From Methylobacterium durans (lineage in GTDB: Bacteria > Pseudomonadota > Alphaproteobacteria > Rhizobiales > Beijerinckiaceae): a stretch of DNA of 64,000 nucleotides. This document shows, piece after piece, positions 54,504 to 63,643 of this stretch (positions within the stretch are counted from its first letter, which is position 1; every line of letters starts with the position of its first letter). The translations under genes were made by a program, and so were the position numbers. Where the stretch lies: contig NZ_CP029550.1 of assembly GCF_003173715.1 (NCBI RefSeq), forward strand, positions 2,170,001-2,234,000. Direction: 5' to 3'. The notes under the pieces were generated by a model that was not told the origin of the DNA, made no database searches, and saw only the letters and a program-made list of their open reading frames with translations.

Positions 54504-55781
54504 ATGGCAGTGACTTCGGCAGCCGTCCTGGCGGCGGGTCCCGCGCCTCGCGAGCTGAGGCCCGCCTTCCCGCCCCCGCCGGTGACGGCCCGCCCCATCG
54601 ACCGCGATGCCTGGATTGCCGCCTTCCGCCATGTACGCGCCGAGACCGAGCGGCGGGCCGCGCCCCTCTCGCCGGAGGACCAGCAGGTCCAGTCGATGGC
54701 CGATGCCAGTCCCACGAAGTGGCACCGGGCCCATACGACGTGGTTCTTCGAGCAGTTCCTCCTGCGCGACCACAGGCCCGGCTACCGCATCTTCGACGAG
54801 CGGCTCCACTACCTGTTCAATTCCTACTACGTGGCCGCGGGCCCGAGGCAGCCGCGCATCAGCCGCGGCCTGATCACCCGGCCGACCGCCGCGGAGACCG
54901 CCGCCTACCGCGCCTACGTGGACGAGGCGGTGGAATCCCTCCTCGCCGAGGCTCCCCCGGAGGGTCTCGAGGCGGTGCTGCCGATCCTCGAGATCGGGCT
55001 CTACCACGAGCAGCAGCATCAGGAACTGATCCTCACCGACATCCTGCACGCCTTCGCGCAGAACCCGCTCGCGCCGGCCTACGACGCCGCATGGCGCTTC
55101 CCCGCTCCGCAGCCCGCGGAGGGGGGCGTCGTCCTGCCGGGCGGCATCGACCGGATCGGCCACGCGGGCGAGGGTTTCTCCTTCGACAACGAGTCGCCGC
55201 GCCACGACGTGCTGATCCTGCCCTGCCGGGTCGAGCGCGCCCTCGTGACCAACGCCGAATGGCTCTCCTTCATGGCGGACGGGGGCTACGCAAGGCCGGA
55301 ACTCTGGCTCTCCGACGGATGGATCGCGGCCCAGACGGAGGGGTGGGAGGCGCCGGGCTACTGGCGGCGCGAGGGCGCGGCGTGGCTCACCATGACGCTG
55401 GCCGGCTTGAAGCCGGTCGATCCCGACCTGCCCGTCACTCTTATCAGCTACTACGAGGCCGACGCCTACGCCCGCTGGGCGGGCCGCGACCTGCCGACCG
55501 AGGCGGAGTGGGAGGTCGCCGCCCGCGAGGGAGGACTCGCCGACGCGTTCGGCCTCGTCTGGCAATGGACGCGCAGCGCCTACAGCGCCTACCCGGGCTA
55601 CCGGCCTCTGCCCGGGGCGCTCGGCGAGTACAACGGCAAGTTCATGTCGAACCAGTTCGTGCTGCGCGGCTCCTCGGTCGCGACGCCCGCCGGCCACGCC
55701 CGCCTGCCCTACCGCAATTTCTTCTATCCCCAGCAGCGCTGGCAATTCACCGGCCTGCGCCTCGCGCAGGCCGGTGCCTGA
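54504..55781 (+). CDS. egtB: ergothioneine biosynthesis protein EgtB
   Basis: This 425-residue enzyme is a non-heme iron sulfoxide synthase that joins hercynine with a cysteine donor and oxygen. The DinB-like N-terminal part holds the iron site in KWHRAHTTWFFEQFLL and YHEQQHQELILTDIL, and the C-terminal part is a formylglycine-generating-like domain (YARWAGRDLPTEAEWE, VWQWTRSAY, RGSSVATP). ATG 54504 has GGGAAAC upstream. It is followed by egtD, 28 nt downstream. Confidence 0.96.
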   Translation: MAVTSAAVLAAGPAPRELRPAFPPPPVTARPIDRDAWIAAFRHVRAETERRAAPLSPEDQQVQSMADASPTKWHRAHTTWFFEQFLLRDHRPGYRIFDERLHYLFNSYYVAAGPRQPRISRGLITRPTAAETAAYRAYVDEAVESLLAEAPPEGLEAVLPILEIGLYHEQQHQELILTDILHAFAQNPLAPAYDAAWRFPAPQPAEGGVVLPGGIDRIGHAGEGFSFDNESPRHDVLILPCRVERALVTNAEWLSFMADGGYARPELWLSDGWIAAQTEGWEAPGYWRREGAAWLTMTLAGLKPVDPDLPVTLISYYEADAYARWAGRDLPTEAEWEVAAREGGLADAFGLVWQWTRSAYSAYPGYRPLPGALGEYNGKFMSNQFVLRGSSVATPAGHARLPYRNFFYPQQRWQFTGLRLAQAGA

Positions 55782-55809
55782 CATCGTCCTCGCGTTCCGG
55801 AGAAAGCCC

Positions 55810-56784
55810 GTGACCATCAAGCCCGTCTTCGCGGACGCGACGCCGATCAGCCGCCTGCCCGACGACCGGACCTTCCTCGACGACGTCGTCTCGGGACTGA
55901 GCGCGACCCGAAAATCCCTGCCCGCCAAGTATTTCTACGACGCGGCCGGCTCCGAGCTGTTCGAGGCGATCACCCGGCTGCCCGAATATTACCCGACCCG
56001 GACCGAGCTCGGCATTCTCGACGCGGCGGGCCCGGAGATCGCGGCCCTGCTGCCCCGCGCGGCGACCCTCGTCGAATTCGGCAGCGGCTCGACGGCCAAG
56101 GTCCGGCGCCTGCTGCGCCACCTGCCCGACCTCGGAGCCTACGTGCCCGTCGACGTCTCCGAGACGTTCCTGCGAAGCGAGGCCGAGATCCTGCGGGCCG
56201 ACTTCCCGGCACTGCGCATCGAGCCGGTGGCGGCCGATTTCACGAAGCCCTTCGCGCTGCCCGACGGCCTCGAGAGCACGGACGTTGCCGGCTTCTTCCC
56301 CGGCTCGACCATCGGAAACTTCGAGCCCGCCGAGGCGCGGCGCCTCCTCGCCCAGTTCGGCGCCGTGCTCGGCCCGGGCGCGGGCCTGATCGTCGGCGTC
56401 GACCTCGTGAAGGACCGGGCAGTGCTGGAGGCGGCCTACGACGATGCGGCCGGTGTGACGGGGGCCTTCAACCGCAACCTGCTCACGCGCATCAACCGCG
56501 AACTCGGTGGCGATTTCCCGGTCGGCAGCTTCACGCATCGAGCCCTGTTCAACGAGCGGGAATCGCGCATCGAGATGCATCTCGTCAGCGCGCGGGCGCA
56601 GACGGTCGAGGTCGCCGGCCGCCCGTTCCGCTTCGCGGACGGCGAGACGATCCACACAGAGAACAGCTACAAGTACACGGTGGACGGGTTCCGCAGCCTC
56701 GCGGCCTCGGCGGGCTGGACGCTGGGCACCGTCTGGACCGACCCCGAGCGCCTGTTCTCGGTGCACGCGCTGAAGCGGGCGTGA
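55810..56784 (+). CDS. egtD: L-histidine N(alpha)-methyltransferase EgtD
   Basis: This 324-residue SAM-dependent enzyme trimethylates histidine to hercynine, the first step of ergothioneine synthesis. Motifs are KYFYDAAGSELFEAITRLPEYYPTR (quoted by position, about residues 37-61), LVEFGSGSTAKVR, and FFPGSTIGNF. GTG 55810 is chosen because GGAG sits seven bases before it; the GTG at 55774 inside the end of egtB is a weaker option. The final EgtE-like lyase is not in the window. Confidence 0.95.
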   Translation: MTIKPVFADATPISRLPDDRTFLDDVVSGLSATRKSLPAKYFYDAAGSELFEAITRLPEYYPTRTELGILDAAGPEIAALLPRAATLVEFGSGSTAKVRRLLRHLPDLGAYVPVDVSETFLRSEAEILRADFPALRIEPVAADFTKPFALPDGLESTDVAGFFPGSTIGNFEPAEARRLLAQFGAVLGPGAGLIVGVDLVKDRAVLEAAYDDAAGVTGAFNRNLLTRINRELGGDFPVGSFTHRALFNERESRIEMHLVSARAQTVEVAGRPFRFADGETIHTENSYKYTVDGFRSLAASAGWTLGTVWTDPERLFSVHALKRA

Positions 56785-56799
56785 AGCTGTGGCTCCACG

Positions 56800-57069
56800 C
56801 TAGGCCCGCTTCTCCATCATCGCCTTGACCTGCATGAGCTGGTCCCAGACCTGGCCCGGCGAGGTGCCGAGGAGGTCGAAGCCGGCGGTGATGCCCCAGT
56901 AGATCCCGATGCAGATGATCGGCACCAGAACCCAGGCGAGAAGCTCCTCGCCCCGGCGGCGGCGCCTGCGGCGGCGGCGGCGCTCCTCGCGGCGCGTCAG
57001 CTTCTGGGGCGGCGGGGGTACGGAGCGGGCGACGGGCGTGAGGGGGCCCTCATGCAGCTCGCTGGTCAT
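56800..57069 (-). CDS. small membrane protein with a polyarginine segment
   Basis: The 89-residue protein has a Pro/Val N-terminal part, a very basic block ([18 protein letters not shown], about residues 22-39), one membrane helix (WVLVPIICIGIYWGITAGF) and a short C-terminal tail. The basic block should face the cytoplasm. ATG 57069 follows GGGGGG. No family is recognised. The arginine run reflects repetition of CGG/CGC codons and might vary in length. Confidence 0.65.
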   Translation of the reverse strand: MTSELHEGPLTPVARSVPPPPQKLTRREERRRRRRRRRRGEELLAWVLVPIICIGIYWGITAGFDLLGTSPGQVWDQLMQVKAMMEKRA

Positions 57070-57271
57070 GATGCCCCCCTCGTCTCGCGCGGGCCGCGGC
57101 GGCGCGCCTTCAGAGCCGTTTGCCAAACCCCCACCTGTCCGAGCGGGGGATCGCCCGGTCATCGGGCGTATCGCGTGTGGCTCTTAGCCCGTGTCGCGGG
57201 CGCGGGAAAGGACCCGAAAGCCTCAGCCGGACCCCGCCGTCGCGGATGTGACCGCGGGGTCCGGCTGCTCC

Positions 57272-59755
57272 TCAGGCGCGGACGAGCGGGACCTTCGGCA
57301 CGGTGCGCACCCCGCCCGAGCCGCTGGATCCGCCGCCCTTGTCCTTCTCCGCCTTCTTGCGGGTCGTGGCGCGGGGCTTCGAGCGCTTGTGCTTCTTGGC
57401 CGCGTTGGTCACGTCCTTCTCGGGTTTCGGCGTCACGGGCCCGGCCGGAAATTCGAAGCCGAGGCTGTCCTTGGCGCCGGCCTTCGCCTCCACGTCCTCC
57501 GGTTTCGTCACGACGACCCGCACCGCGCCGCCGTCCTTGAGGCGCCCGAACAGCACCTCGTCGGCAAGGGGCGTCTTGATGGTCGACTGGATGAGCCGTG
57601 CCATCGGGCGCGCGCCCATCGCGTCGTCGTAGCCGTGCTCGACCAGCCAGTCGCGGGCCTCGTCCGAGAGCTCGATCGTGACGTTGCGGTCGGCGAGCTG
57701 CGCCTCGAGCTGGAGGACGAACTTGTCGACGACCTTGGCGACGACCTCCTTCGGCAGATGGCCGAACGAGATGATCGCATCGAGGCGGTTGCGGAATTCC
57801 GGCGCGAACAGCCGGTTGATCGCCTCGACGTCATCGCCGGTGCGCTTGCTCTGCGTGAAGCCGTAGGCGGCCTTGGCGAGGTCGGAGGCGCCCGCATTCG
57901 ACGTCATGATGATGATGACGTTGCGGAAATCCACCTGCTTGCCGTTGTGGTCGGTCAGCTTCCCGTGGTCCATCACCTGCAGGAGGATGTTGAACAGGTC
58001 CGGGTGCGCCTTCTCGATCTCGTCGAGGAGCAGCACGCAATGCGGGTGCTGGTCGATCCCGTCGGTGAGCAGGCCCCCCTGGTCGAAGCCCACGTAGCCG
58101 GGGGGCGCGCCGATCAGGCGGCTCACCGTATGGCGCTCCATGTACTCCGACATGTCGAAGCGCAGCATCTCGACGCCGAGCGAGGCGGCGAGCTGCTTGG
58201 CGGCCTCGGTCTTGCCGACGCCGGTCGGGCCCGCGAACAGGTAGGAGCCGATCGGCTTGTCGGGGTCGCGAAGCCCTGCGCGGGCGAGCTTGATCGCCGA
58301 GGTCAGGGCCTCGATGGCATTCGACTGGCCGTAGACCACCCGCTTCAGGTTCTCGGTGAGATTCTGGAGAACCACCGCGTCGTCCTTCGAGACGGTCTTC
58401 GGCGGGATGCGGGCCATCGTGGCGATGGTCGCCTCGATCTCCTTGACGCCGATGGTGCGCTTGCGACGCGCCTCCGGCACCAGCATCTGCGAGGCGCCGG
58501 TCTCGTCGATCACGTCGATCGCCTTGTCGGGCAGCTTGCGGTCGTTGATGTAGCGCGCGGACAGCTCGACGGCCGCCTTCACGGCGTCGGTCGTGTACTT
58601 GAGCTTGTGGAATTCCTCGAAATACGGCCGCAGGCCCTTCACGATCTCGATCGCGTCCGGGATCGAGGGCTCGTTGACGTCGATCTTCTGGAAGCGGCGC
58701 ACCAGGGCCCGGTCCTTCTCGAAGTACTGGCGGTACTCCTTGTAGGTGGTCGAGCCGATGCAGCGCAGCGTGCCGGAGGCCAGCGCCGGCTTGAGAAGGT
58801 TCGAGGCGTCCATCGCGCCGCCCGAGGTGGCGCCCGCACCGATCACGGTGTGGATCTCGTCGATGAACATGATCGCGTTCGGATGCGCCTCGATCTCCTT
58901 CATTACCTGCTTGAGGCGCTCCTCGAAGTCGCCGCGGTAGCGGGTGCCGGCGAGGAGCGTGCCCATGTCGAGGGAGAAGACGGTTGCGTCCGCCAGAACC
59001 TCCGGCACCTCGTGCTGGATGATCTTGCGGGCGAGCCCTTCCGCGATAGCGGTCTTGCCGACGCCGGGGTCGCCGACGAGGAGCGGGTTGTTCTTCTGGC
59101 GGCGGCACAGCACCTGGATCGTGCGCTGCACCTCGGCCTCGCGGCCGATCAGCGGGTCGATCTTGCCGTCGCGCGCCTTCTTGTTGAGGTTGACGCAGTA
59201 GGCGTCGAGGGCGTCGCCCTTCTTCTTGCTCCGTCCCTCGCCCTCGTCGCCGCTCGGACGCTCGGACGAGCCCTCCTCGTCGGCGCCGCGCACGGGCTTG
59301 GCTTCCGAGGCGCCCGGCCGCTTGGCGATGCCGTGGCTGATGTAGTTGACCGCGTCATAGCGGGTCATGTCCTGCTCCTGCAGGAAGTAGGCGGCGTGGC
59401 TCTCGCGCTCGGCGAAGATCGCCACGAGCACGTTCGCCCCCGTCACCTCCTCGCGGCCGGACGACTGGACGTGGATCACCGCCCGCTGGATCACGCGCTG
59501 GAAGCCGGCCGTGGGCTTGGCGTCCTGGCGCCCGTCGCCGGTGAGGTTGGAGAGTTCGGTGTCGACGTACTCGACGAGGCTGCGCTTCAGGGCGTCGATC
59601 TCGACGTTGCAGGCCCGCATCACGGCGGCCGCGTCCTGATCGTCGACGAGGGCGAGGAGCAGGTGCTCCAGCGTCGCGTATTCGTGCCGGCGCTCGCCGG
59701 CGAGCGCCAGGGCGCGGTGGAGGGCTTGTTCTAGGCTGCGTGAGAAGCTGGGCAA
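57272..59755 (-). CDS. clpA: ATP-dependent Clp protease ATP-binding subunit ClpA
   Basis: The 827-residue AAA+ unfoldase has an N-domain (about residues 1-145), ATPase 1 with GDPGVGKTAIAEGLA, and ATPase 2 with GPTGVGKTEAAKQLA and the ClpP-contacting loop after it. The C-terminal 75 residues (KKHKRSKPRATTRKKAEKDK) are an extra Lys-rich tail not found in the 758-residue E. coli protein. The start is TTG 59755: GAGG lies seven bases upstream and the N-terminus matches the family. It forms an operon with clpS. Confidence 0.96.
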   Translation of the reverse strand: MPSFSRSLEQALHRALALAGERRHEYATLEHLLLALVDDQDAAAVMRACNVEIDALKRSLVEYVDTELSNLTGDGRQDAKPTAGFQRVIQRAVIHVQSSGREEVTGANVLVAIFAERESHAAYFLQEQDMTRYDAVNYISHGIAKRPGASEAKPVRGADEEGSSERPSGDEGEGRSKKKGDALDAYCVNLNKKARDGKIDPLIGREAEVQRTIQVLCRRQKNNPLLVGDPGVGKTAIAEGLARKIIQHEVPEVLADATVFSLDMGTLLAGTRYRGDFEERLKQVMKEIEAHPNAIMFIDEIHTVIGAGATSGGAMDASNLLKPALASGTLRCIGSTTYKEYRQYFEKDRALVRRFQKIDVNEPSIPDAIEIVKGLRPYFEEFHKLKYTTDAVKAAVELSARYINDRKLPDKAIDVIDETGASQMLVPEARRKRTIGVKEIEATIATMARIPPKTVSKDDAVVLQNLTENLKRVVYGQSNAIEALTSAIKLARAGLRDPDKPIGSYLFAGPTGVGKTEAAKQLAASLGVEMLRFDMSEYMERHTVSRLIGAPPGYVGFDQGGLLTDGIDQHPHCVLLLDEIEKAHPDLFNILLQVMDHGKLTDHNGKQVDFRNVIIIMTSNAGASDLAKAAYGFTQSKRTGDDVEAINRLFAPEFRNRLDAIISFGHLPKEVVAKVVDKFVLQLEAQLADRNVTIELSDEARDWLVEHGYDDAMGARPMARLIQSTIKTPLADEVLFGRLKDGGAVRVVVTKPEDVEAKAGAKDSLGFEFPAGPVTPKPEKDVTNAAKKHKRSKPRATTRKKAEKDKGGGSSGSGGVRTVPKVPLVRA

Positions 59756-59777
59756 AGCTCGTGCCTCTGTTGGGGGC

Positions 59778-60191
59778 CTACTTCTTTTCCATAACGCACT
59801 GGAGAGGATGTTGGTGTTTGCGGGCAAAGTCCATGACCTGCGTCACCTTGGTCTCCGCGACCTCGTAGGTGAACACGCCGCACTCGCCGACGCCGTTGTG
59901 ATGCACGTGCATCATGATCTGGTAAGCGTCCTCGTGGCTCTTGTTGAAGAACCGTTCCACGACGTGGACGACGAATTCCATCGGCGTGTAGTCGTCGTTG
60001 AGGAGCAGGACCCGGTAGAGGTTCGGCCGCTTCGTCCGCGGCTTGGTGCGGGTGATGATGGCCGTGTTCGCGCGGTCGTCGCCGCCCGGCCCGCGGGGGT
60101 TCGAGGCCGCCACCGTCACGGTTCTCTCGCTGCCCGGCCGCGATGCGGCGGGCGAGAATGCGGTGCCCCGCATCATCGGGCCCTGAGACAT
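59778..60191 (-). CDS. clpS: ATP-dependent Clp protease adaptor ClpS
   Basis: The 137-residue adaptor delivers N-degron proteins to ClpAP. The conserved core is [22 protein letters not shown] and then [24 protein letters not shown], with the substrate-binding residues (NDDYTPME) intact. An N-terminal Arg/Pro-rich extension of about 45 residues is longer than usual. The start is uncertain between 60191 and the methionines at 60176 and 60173. clpA begins 22 nt downstream. Confidence 0.95.
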   Translation of the reverse strand: MSQGPMMRGTAFSPAASRPGSERTVTVAASNPRGPGGDDRANTAIITRTKPRTKRPNLYRVLLLNDDYTPMEFVVHVVERFFNKSHEDAYQIMMHVHHNGVGECGVFTYEVAETKVTQVMDFARKHQHPLQCVMEKK

Positions 60192-60382
60192 CTGAATCGC
60201 ACCGACCCCATCTGGCGGCAACATCACGCTCGCGGGGCGCGCCGGCGAGGCGCGCTCGCTTCGACGGCAATCTATAGGCCGGGGCGCGACTTCGCCAGAC
60301 GGCTGCGCGCACTTGTCCGTGTCTCTCCCGCGGCGGGGCCGGCGCTCCGTGGATCGACGGGCGCGGGGCATGCCCCGCACCG

Positions 60383-60412
60383 GAAGAGAAGGGCCGGCGC
60401 GGAAGCCGGCCC
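60383..60412 (-). terminator. intrinsic terminator of the phasin gene
   Basis: On the minus strand GGGCCGGC and GCCGGCCC pair over a six-base loop and are followed by TTCTCTT. A second perfect palindrome GCGGGGCATGCCCCGC follows at 60363-60378. Both lie between the phasin stop and the clpS region. Confidence 0.75.
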
Positions 60413-60431
60413 GTCCGCGGCGATGCCCGCC

Positions 60432-60788
60432 TCAAGCGGCCTTCGGCAAGCCGAAGCTCTCGAAGGGCTTCGCCAGATCCTTGGCCAGCGCCACGTGGAG
60501 GTCACGCAGCGACGCGGCCTGGGCGAGCCCGCGCTCGAAGGAACCCTTCAGGTATTCGGTCTGGATCTCCAGCGCCTTGGCGAAGGTGCCGGCCTTGGAG
60601 AGCTTCTCGGCGGTGGCCGCGGAATGCTCATAGGATTCCTTCGCGAAGCCGGCCCACTCGATGCCGATGGTCTGGGCGGTCTTCGAGGCGGCGCTGATGC
60701 CGGCGAGCAGCGATTCCACGCCGGTCTTCATCGCGGCCTCGGCCTTCGCGACGGTCGCTTCGGTCTTCTCGAGGGTCTTCGTCGTCAT
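60432..60788 (-). CDS. phasin family protein
   Basis: This 118-residue amphipathic protein is a phasin (TKTLEKTEATVAKAEAAMKTG; GIEWAGFAKESYEHSAATAEKLSKAGTFAKALEIQ, by segments). It coats polyhydroxyalkanoate granules or acts in their regulation. ATG 60788 gives the typical length. Its upstream region has TGCA-rich inverted repeats that resemble PhaR sites. A terminator follows. Confidence 0.9.
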   Translation of the reverse strand: MTTKTLEKTEATVAKAEAAMKTGVESLLAGISAASKTAQTIGIEWAGFAKESYEHSAATAEKLSKAGTFAKALEIQTEYLKGSFERGLAQAASLRDLHVALAKDLAKPFESFGLPKAA

Positions 60789-60892
60789 CGTGTCTGTCCG
60801 GCACCCCGGCGGGGCACCCCTCTGCTGCGAGTTGCAAAAGCGCCGGAACGGACTTGCGAGAGCGAGCCTGCCGGCAAGCCGAATATGTGCAC

Positions 60893-60922
60893 TGCAACAT
60901 AATTCGTCAAGCTCATGTTGCA
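60893..60922. promoter_or_regulatory. TGCAACAT inverted repeat upstream of phasin, candidate PhaR site
   Basis: TGCAACAT (60893-60900) and ATGTTGCA (60915-60922) form a perfect eight-base inverted repeat with a 14-base spacer, next to further TGCA/GCAA motifs (GTGCACTGCA). PhaR, which represses phasin genes in several alphaproteobacteria, prefers TGCA-rich sites. The repeat lies 105 to 134 nt before the phasin start. Confidence 0.45.
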
Positions 60923-61086
60923 TTGCGAAATCAGTCTCGAAATGACCGAAGCCCATTAACCGCGCCGTAACCGCGCCGACTTACGGTTTTCGACTGAAGC
61001 AGCGAGGCCACGGTGCCGCGGCACGGGCTCGCCGAGATGGTGCGATGCGTCCGGCAGGGTCGGACGGGCAGGGGCAGTCAGTCGTG

Positions 61087-62568
61087 ATGCGTAGCGTTCC
61101 AAGCCGCTCCCGGACATCCCGCGCCCTTCCGGCCGCCCTCGCGGCGGCTGCGATCCTCACCGCCCTCGCCTCCCCCGCCGAGGCGCGCCGCCGCCACCAC
61201 GCCCGGGCCGGCGGCGGCTACAACCCGCCCTACGCCGCGATGGTCGTCGACGTGAAGACGGGCAAGACTCTGCACGCGGTCAACGAGGATTCGCTGCGCC
61301 ACCCGGCCTCGATCACCAAGGTGATGACCCTCTACATGCTCTTCGAGCAGATGGAGCGCGGCCGCTTCGCCCTCGATTCGGAGCTGACGATCTCGGCCCG
61401 CGCCGCGGCGCAGGCGCCCTCGAAGCTCGGCCTGCGGCCCGGCTCGACCATCGAGGTCGAGGACGCCATCAAGGCGATCGTGACGAAATCGGCCAACGAC
61501 GTGGCCTGCGCCATCGGCGAGAACATCGCGGGCTCCGAGGAGCGGTTCGCCCAGATGATGACCGAGAAGGCGCGGGCCCTCGGGATGAGCCGGACCCGCT
61601 ACGCCAACGCCTCGGGCCTGCCGGACGCCGACCAGATCACCACCGCGCGCGACCTGACGATCCTCGCCCGGGCGATCCAGGACCGCTTCCCGCGCTACTA
61701 CCGCTATTTCCAGACCCGCTCCTTCGCCTTCCGCGGCCGGGTCATCGGCAACCACAACCGCCTGCTCGGGGCTGTGCAGGGCGTCGACGGCATCAAGACG
61801 GGCTACACGCGTGATTCGGGCTTCAACCTGATGACGGCGGCGAAGTCCGACGACCGCCAGATCGTCGCGATCGTGCTCGGGGGCAAGTCGGGCGCGAGCC
61901 GCGACCGGATCATGGCTGATCTCGTGCGCTCGAACCTCCCCCGTGCCTATGCGGGCGCGCGCCAGACCGGCTCGGTCGTCGAGGTCGCCGAGCGGACCCG
62001 GCCCGCGGTGGTTGCCGACGCGATCTCCCGCACCCGCACGCAGGTCGCCTCCGCCGACGACGACGAGGTCGACACCACCGCCTCGACGGACCGCAACCAG
62101 CCCCTCGACATCTCCCCGAGTCGCGCCACCACGACACCCGGCAGCGCCGGCCTCGGCGCGCGGACGGCCCCCGCCCTGCCCAAGGCCGCGCAGGCCTACG
62201 CGGCGAGCGCGAGCCAGGCGCCGTTCCCCGGGTCGGTCAAATCCGAGGCGCGCCTCGCCTCCGTCGACGGCCCGGCCCGCGCCGAGGCTCCGAAATCCCT
62301 GTCCGGCCCGCGGGTCGTGCCGACGGCCTGGGTGATCCAGCTCGGTGCGATGGACGACGAGGACAAGGCGAAGTCGATGCTGGCGGATGCCCGCGCCCGA
62401 GGCGGCGGGGCTCTCTCCAAGGCCGCGCCCTACACGGTGAAGGTGGAGCACGGCGGCGCGACCCTCTTCCGGGCCCGCTTCTCGGGCTTCTCCGAGCAGG
62501 ATTCGGCGCAGGACGCCTGCAAGGCGCTGAAGCGCAGCGGCTTCAACTGTTTCGCGACCCGGAGCTGA
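61087..62568 (+). CDS. D-alanyl-D-alanine carboxypeptidase (S11) with SPOR domain
   Basis: This 493-residue penicillin-binding protein has a signal peptide (about residues 1-33), a transpeptidase-fold domain with SITK (Ser75), SAN (Ser135) and KTG (Lys237), a long low-complexity linker and a C-terminal SPOR domain (TAWVIQLGAMDDEDKAKSML to CKALKRSGFNCF). It trims the terminal D-Ala of muropeptides, and SPOR binds denuded glycan at the septum. ATG 61087 or the adjacent GTG 61084 is the start. Confidence 0.95.
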   Translation: MRSVPSRSRTSRALPAALAAAAILTALASPAEARRRHHARAGGGYNPPYAAMVVDVKTGKTLHAVNEDSLRHPASITKVMTLYMLFEQMERGRFALDSELTISARAAAQAPSKLGLRPGSTIEVEDAIKAIVTKSANDVACAIGENIAGSEERFAQMMTEKARALGMSRTRYANASGLPDADQITTARDLTILARAIQDRFPRYYRYFQTRSFAFRGRVIGNHNRLLGAVQGVDGIKTGYTRDSGFNLMTAAKSDDRQIVAIVLGGKSGASRDRIMADLVRSNLPRAYAGARQTGSVVEVAERTRPAVVADAISRTRTQVASADDDEVDTTASTDRNQPLDISPSRATTTPGSAGLGARTAPALPKAAQAYAASASQAPFPGSVKSEARLASVDGPARAEAPKSLSGPRVVPTAWVIQLGAMDDEDKAKSMLADARARGGGALSKAAPYTVKVEHGGATLFRARFSGFSEQDSAQDACKALKRSGFNCFATRS

Positions 62569-62686
62569 GGGTCGCGCCGCGCGCCTGACCGGGCGCCGCA
62601 TTCAGGATCTCGAGAGGCGCCGTTCGCGCCGATCCCGCCGGCCCGGCGGGACTCGATAGCTCATGTCTGGCAACGCGCGTGGAGTA

Positions 62687-63391
62687 TCAGCGATGTCGGT
62701 TCAAAAGCCTGTCCCGGGCCGCGTTGACGCGGGCCGCAAGCCCGGCGGTTCCGCCCTGGTCCGGATGGATCCGCTTCATCAGCGTGCGGTGAGCCGCGCG
62801 GATCTGTTCTGGGGACGCCCCGCGCTCAAGCCCCAGGATCTCGTGAGCCTCCTCCTCCGTCATCGCCCCTGGTTGCGCCGGGCGGCCCGTCCGCGCGTCG
62901 CGGTCTCCCTCAGCGTCTACACGCCAGCCGGGAAGCCGGCGGTCGAGATACATCTCTAGGCCCGTCGCACCCGCGGGATCCTGCCTCCGGCAGGCTCGCA
63001 GGAGGTCGCGCAGGGCAGGCGGCGGCAGCTCGCTCAGGTTCCGGCCGGCGAGCGGGCCCGCCAGGACCCGGCCGTCGCCGGGGCTTCCGTCCGGCAGGAA
63101 CGTGAACGCGATCAGCGGCGCGTTCCGCGCGCGGCCGGTGAGGCGGCGCCAAGTATCGCCGAAGCGCTGCCCCGCGGCCCGGCCACCGTCGAGGAACCAG
63201 ACGCCCGCGAGGCCGAGGACGAGGGCGAGATCCGCCCGTCCGCGCAGGCCGAGCAGGAAGGCCAGCGCCAGCGCCCCCCAGCCGCCGACGCGGCGCAGCA
63301 GCGGCCAGAACCGGCTGGCGTCGAAGCGGCCGTTGCGGCGGGAGAACCACCACAGGGCGAGACAGGCGAGAACGCCGAGGGCCAGCGCCAT
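62687..63391 (-). CDS. membrane J-domain protein (DnaJ-like)
   Basis: The 234-residue protein has two N-terminal membrane segments (residues 1-15 and about 38-66), a cytoplasmic middle part and a C-terminal J domain (AHEILGLERGASPEQIRAAHRTLMKRIHPDQGG, residues about 180-212) with the HPD motif. It should recruit and stimulate a DnaK-type chaperone at the membrane, similar in plan to TIM14/Pam18-like proteins in other alphaproteobacteria. It is three bases downstream of the 82-residue protein gene. Confidence 0.88.
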   Translation of the reverse strand: MALALGVLACLALWWFSRRNGRFDASRFWPLLRRVGGWGALALAFLLGLRGRADLALVLGLAGVWFLDGGRAAGQRFGDTWRRLTGRARNAPLIAFTFLPDGSPGDGRVLAGPLAGRNLSELPPPALRDLLRACRRQDPAGATGLEMYLDRRLPGWRVDAEGDRDARTGRPAQPGAMTEEEAHEILGLERGASPEQIRAAHRTLMKRIHPDQGGTAGLAARVNAARDRLLNRHR

Positions 63392-63394
63392 GGT

Positions 63395-63643
63395 CTAACG
63401 CCGCACGCCGAAATCGGCGCTCGCGCGACCGCCGATCCGGACCTCGACTCCGTTGCCGAGATCGACGAAGCCGTCGCTGCGGGCGGGCACCCGGACCGGC
63501 TCGCGCCCGCAGCCCGGCCGGTTCGGAAGGCGAACGCCCTCGGGCGCGTCCTCCGGGCAGAGGCGCGGGCGTGCCGAGCGGTCGCCGGCGAGGGCGGGGT
63601 TCACCATCAGGGCGAGCGCGAGGCCGAGGCGGAGCGATCTCAC
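63395..63643 (-). CDS. small secreted hypothetical protein, 82 residues
   Basis: The GTG start overlaps the stop of the protease gene by four bases. A signal peptide (about residues 1-19, ending ALAGD) precedes a mature part with two cysteines (PRLCPEDAPEG and NRPGCGRE) and a C-terminal beta segment (VDLGNGVEVRIGG). No family is recognised; the coupling suggests a role with the protease. Confidence 0.7.
   Translation of the reverse strand: MRSLRLGLALALMVNPALAGDRSARPRLCPEDAPEGVRLPNRPGCGREPVRVPARSDGFVDLGNGVEVRIGGRASADFGVRR

Noticed and set aside
56870..57010. Arginine-codon run as a CRISPR-like or tandem repeat
   Set aside because: The repetition is a short codon run inside a small coding gene with no spacer pattern.
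57191..59734. Long open frame on the plus strand across clpA
   Set aside because: Antisense shadow of ClpA, with no domain or start signal of its own.
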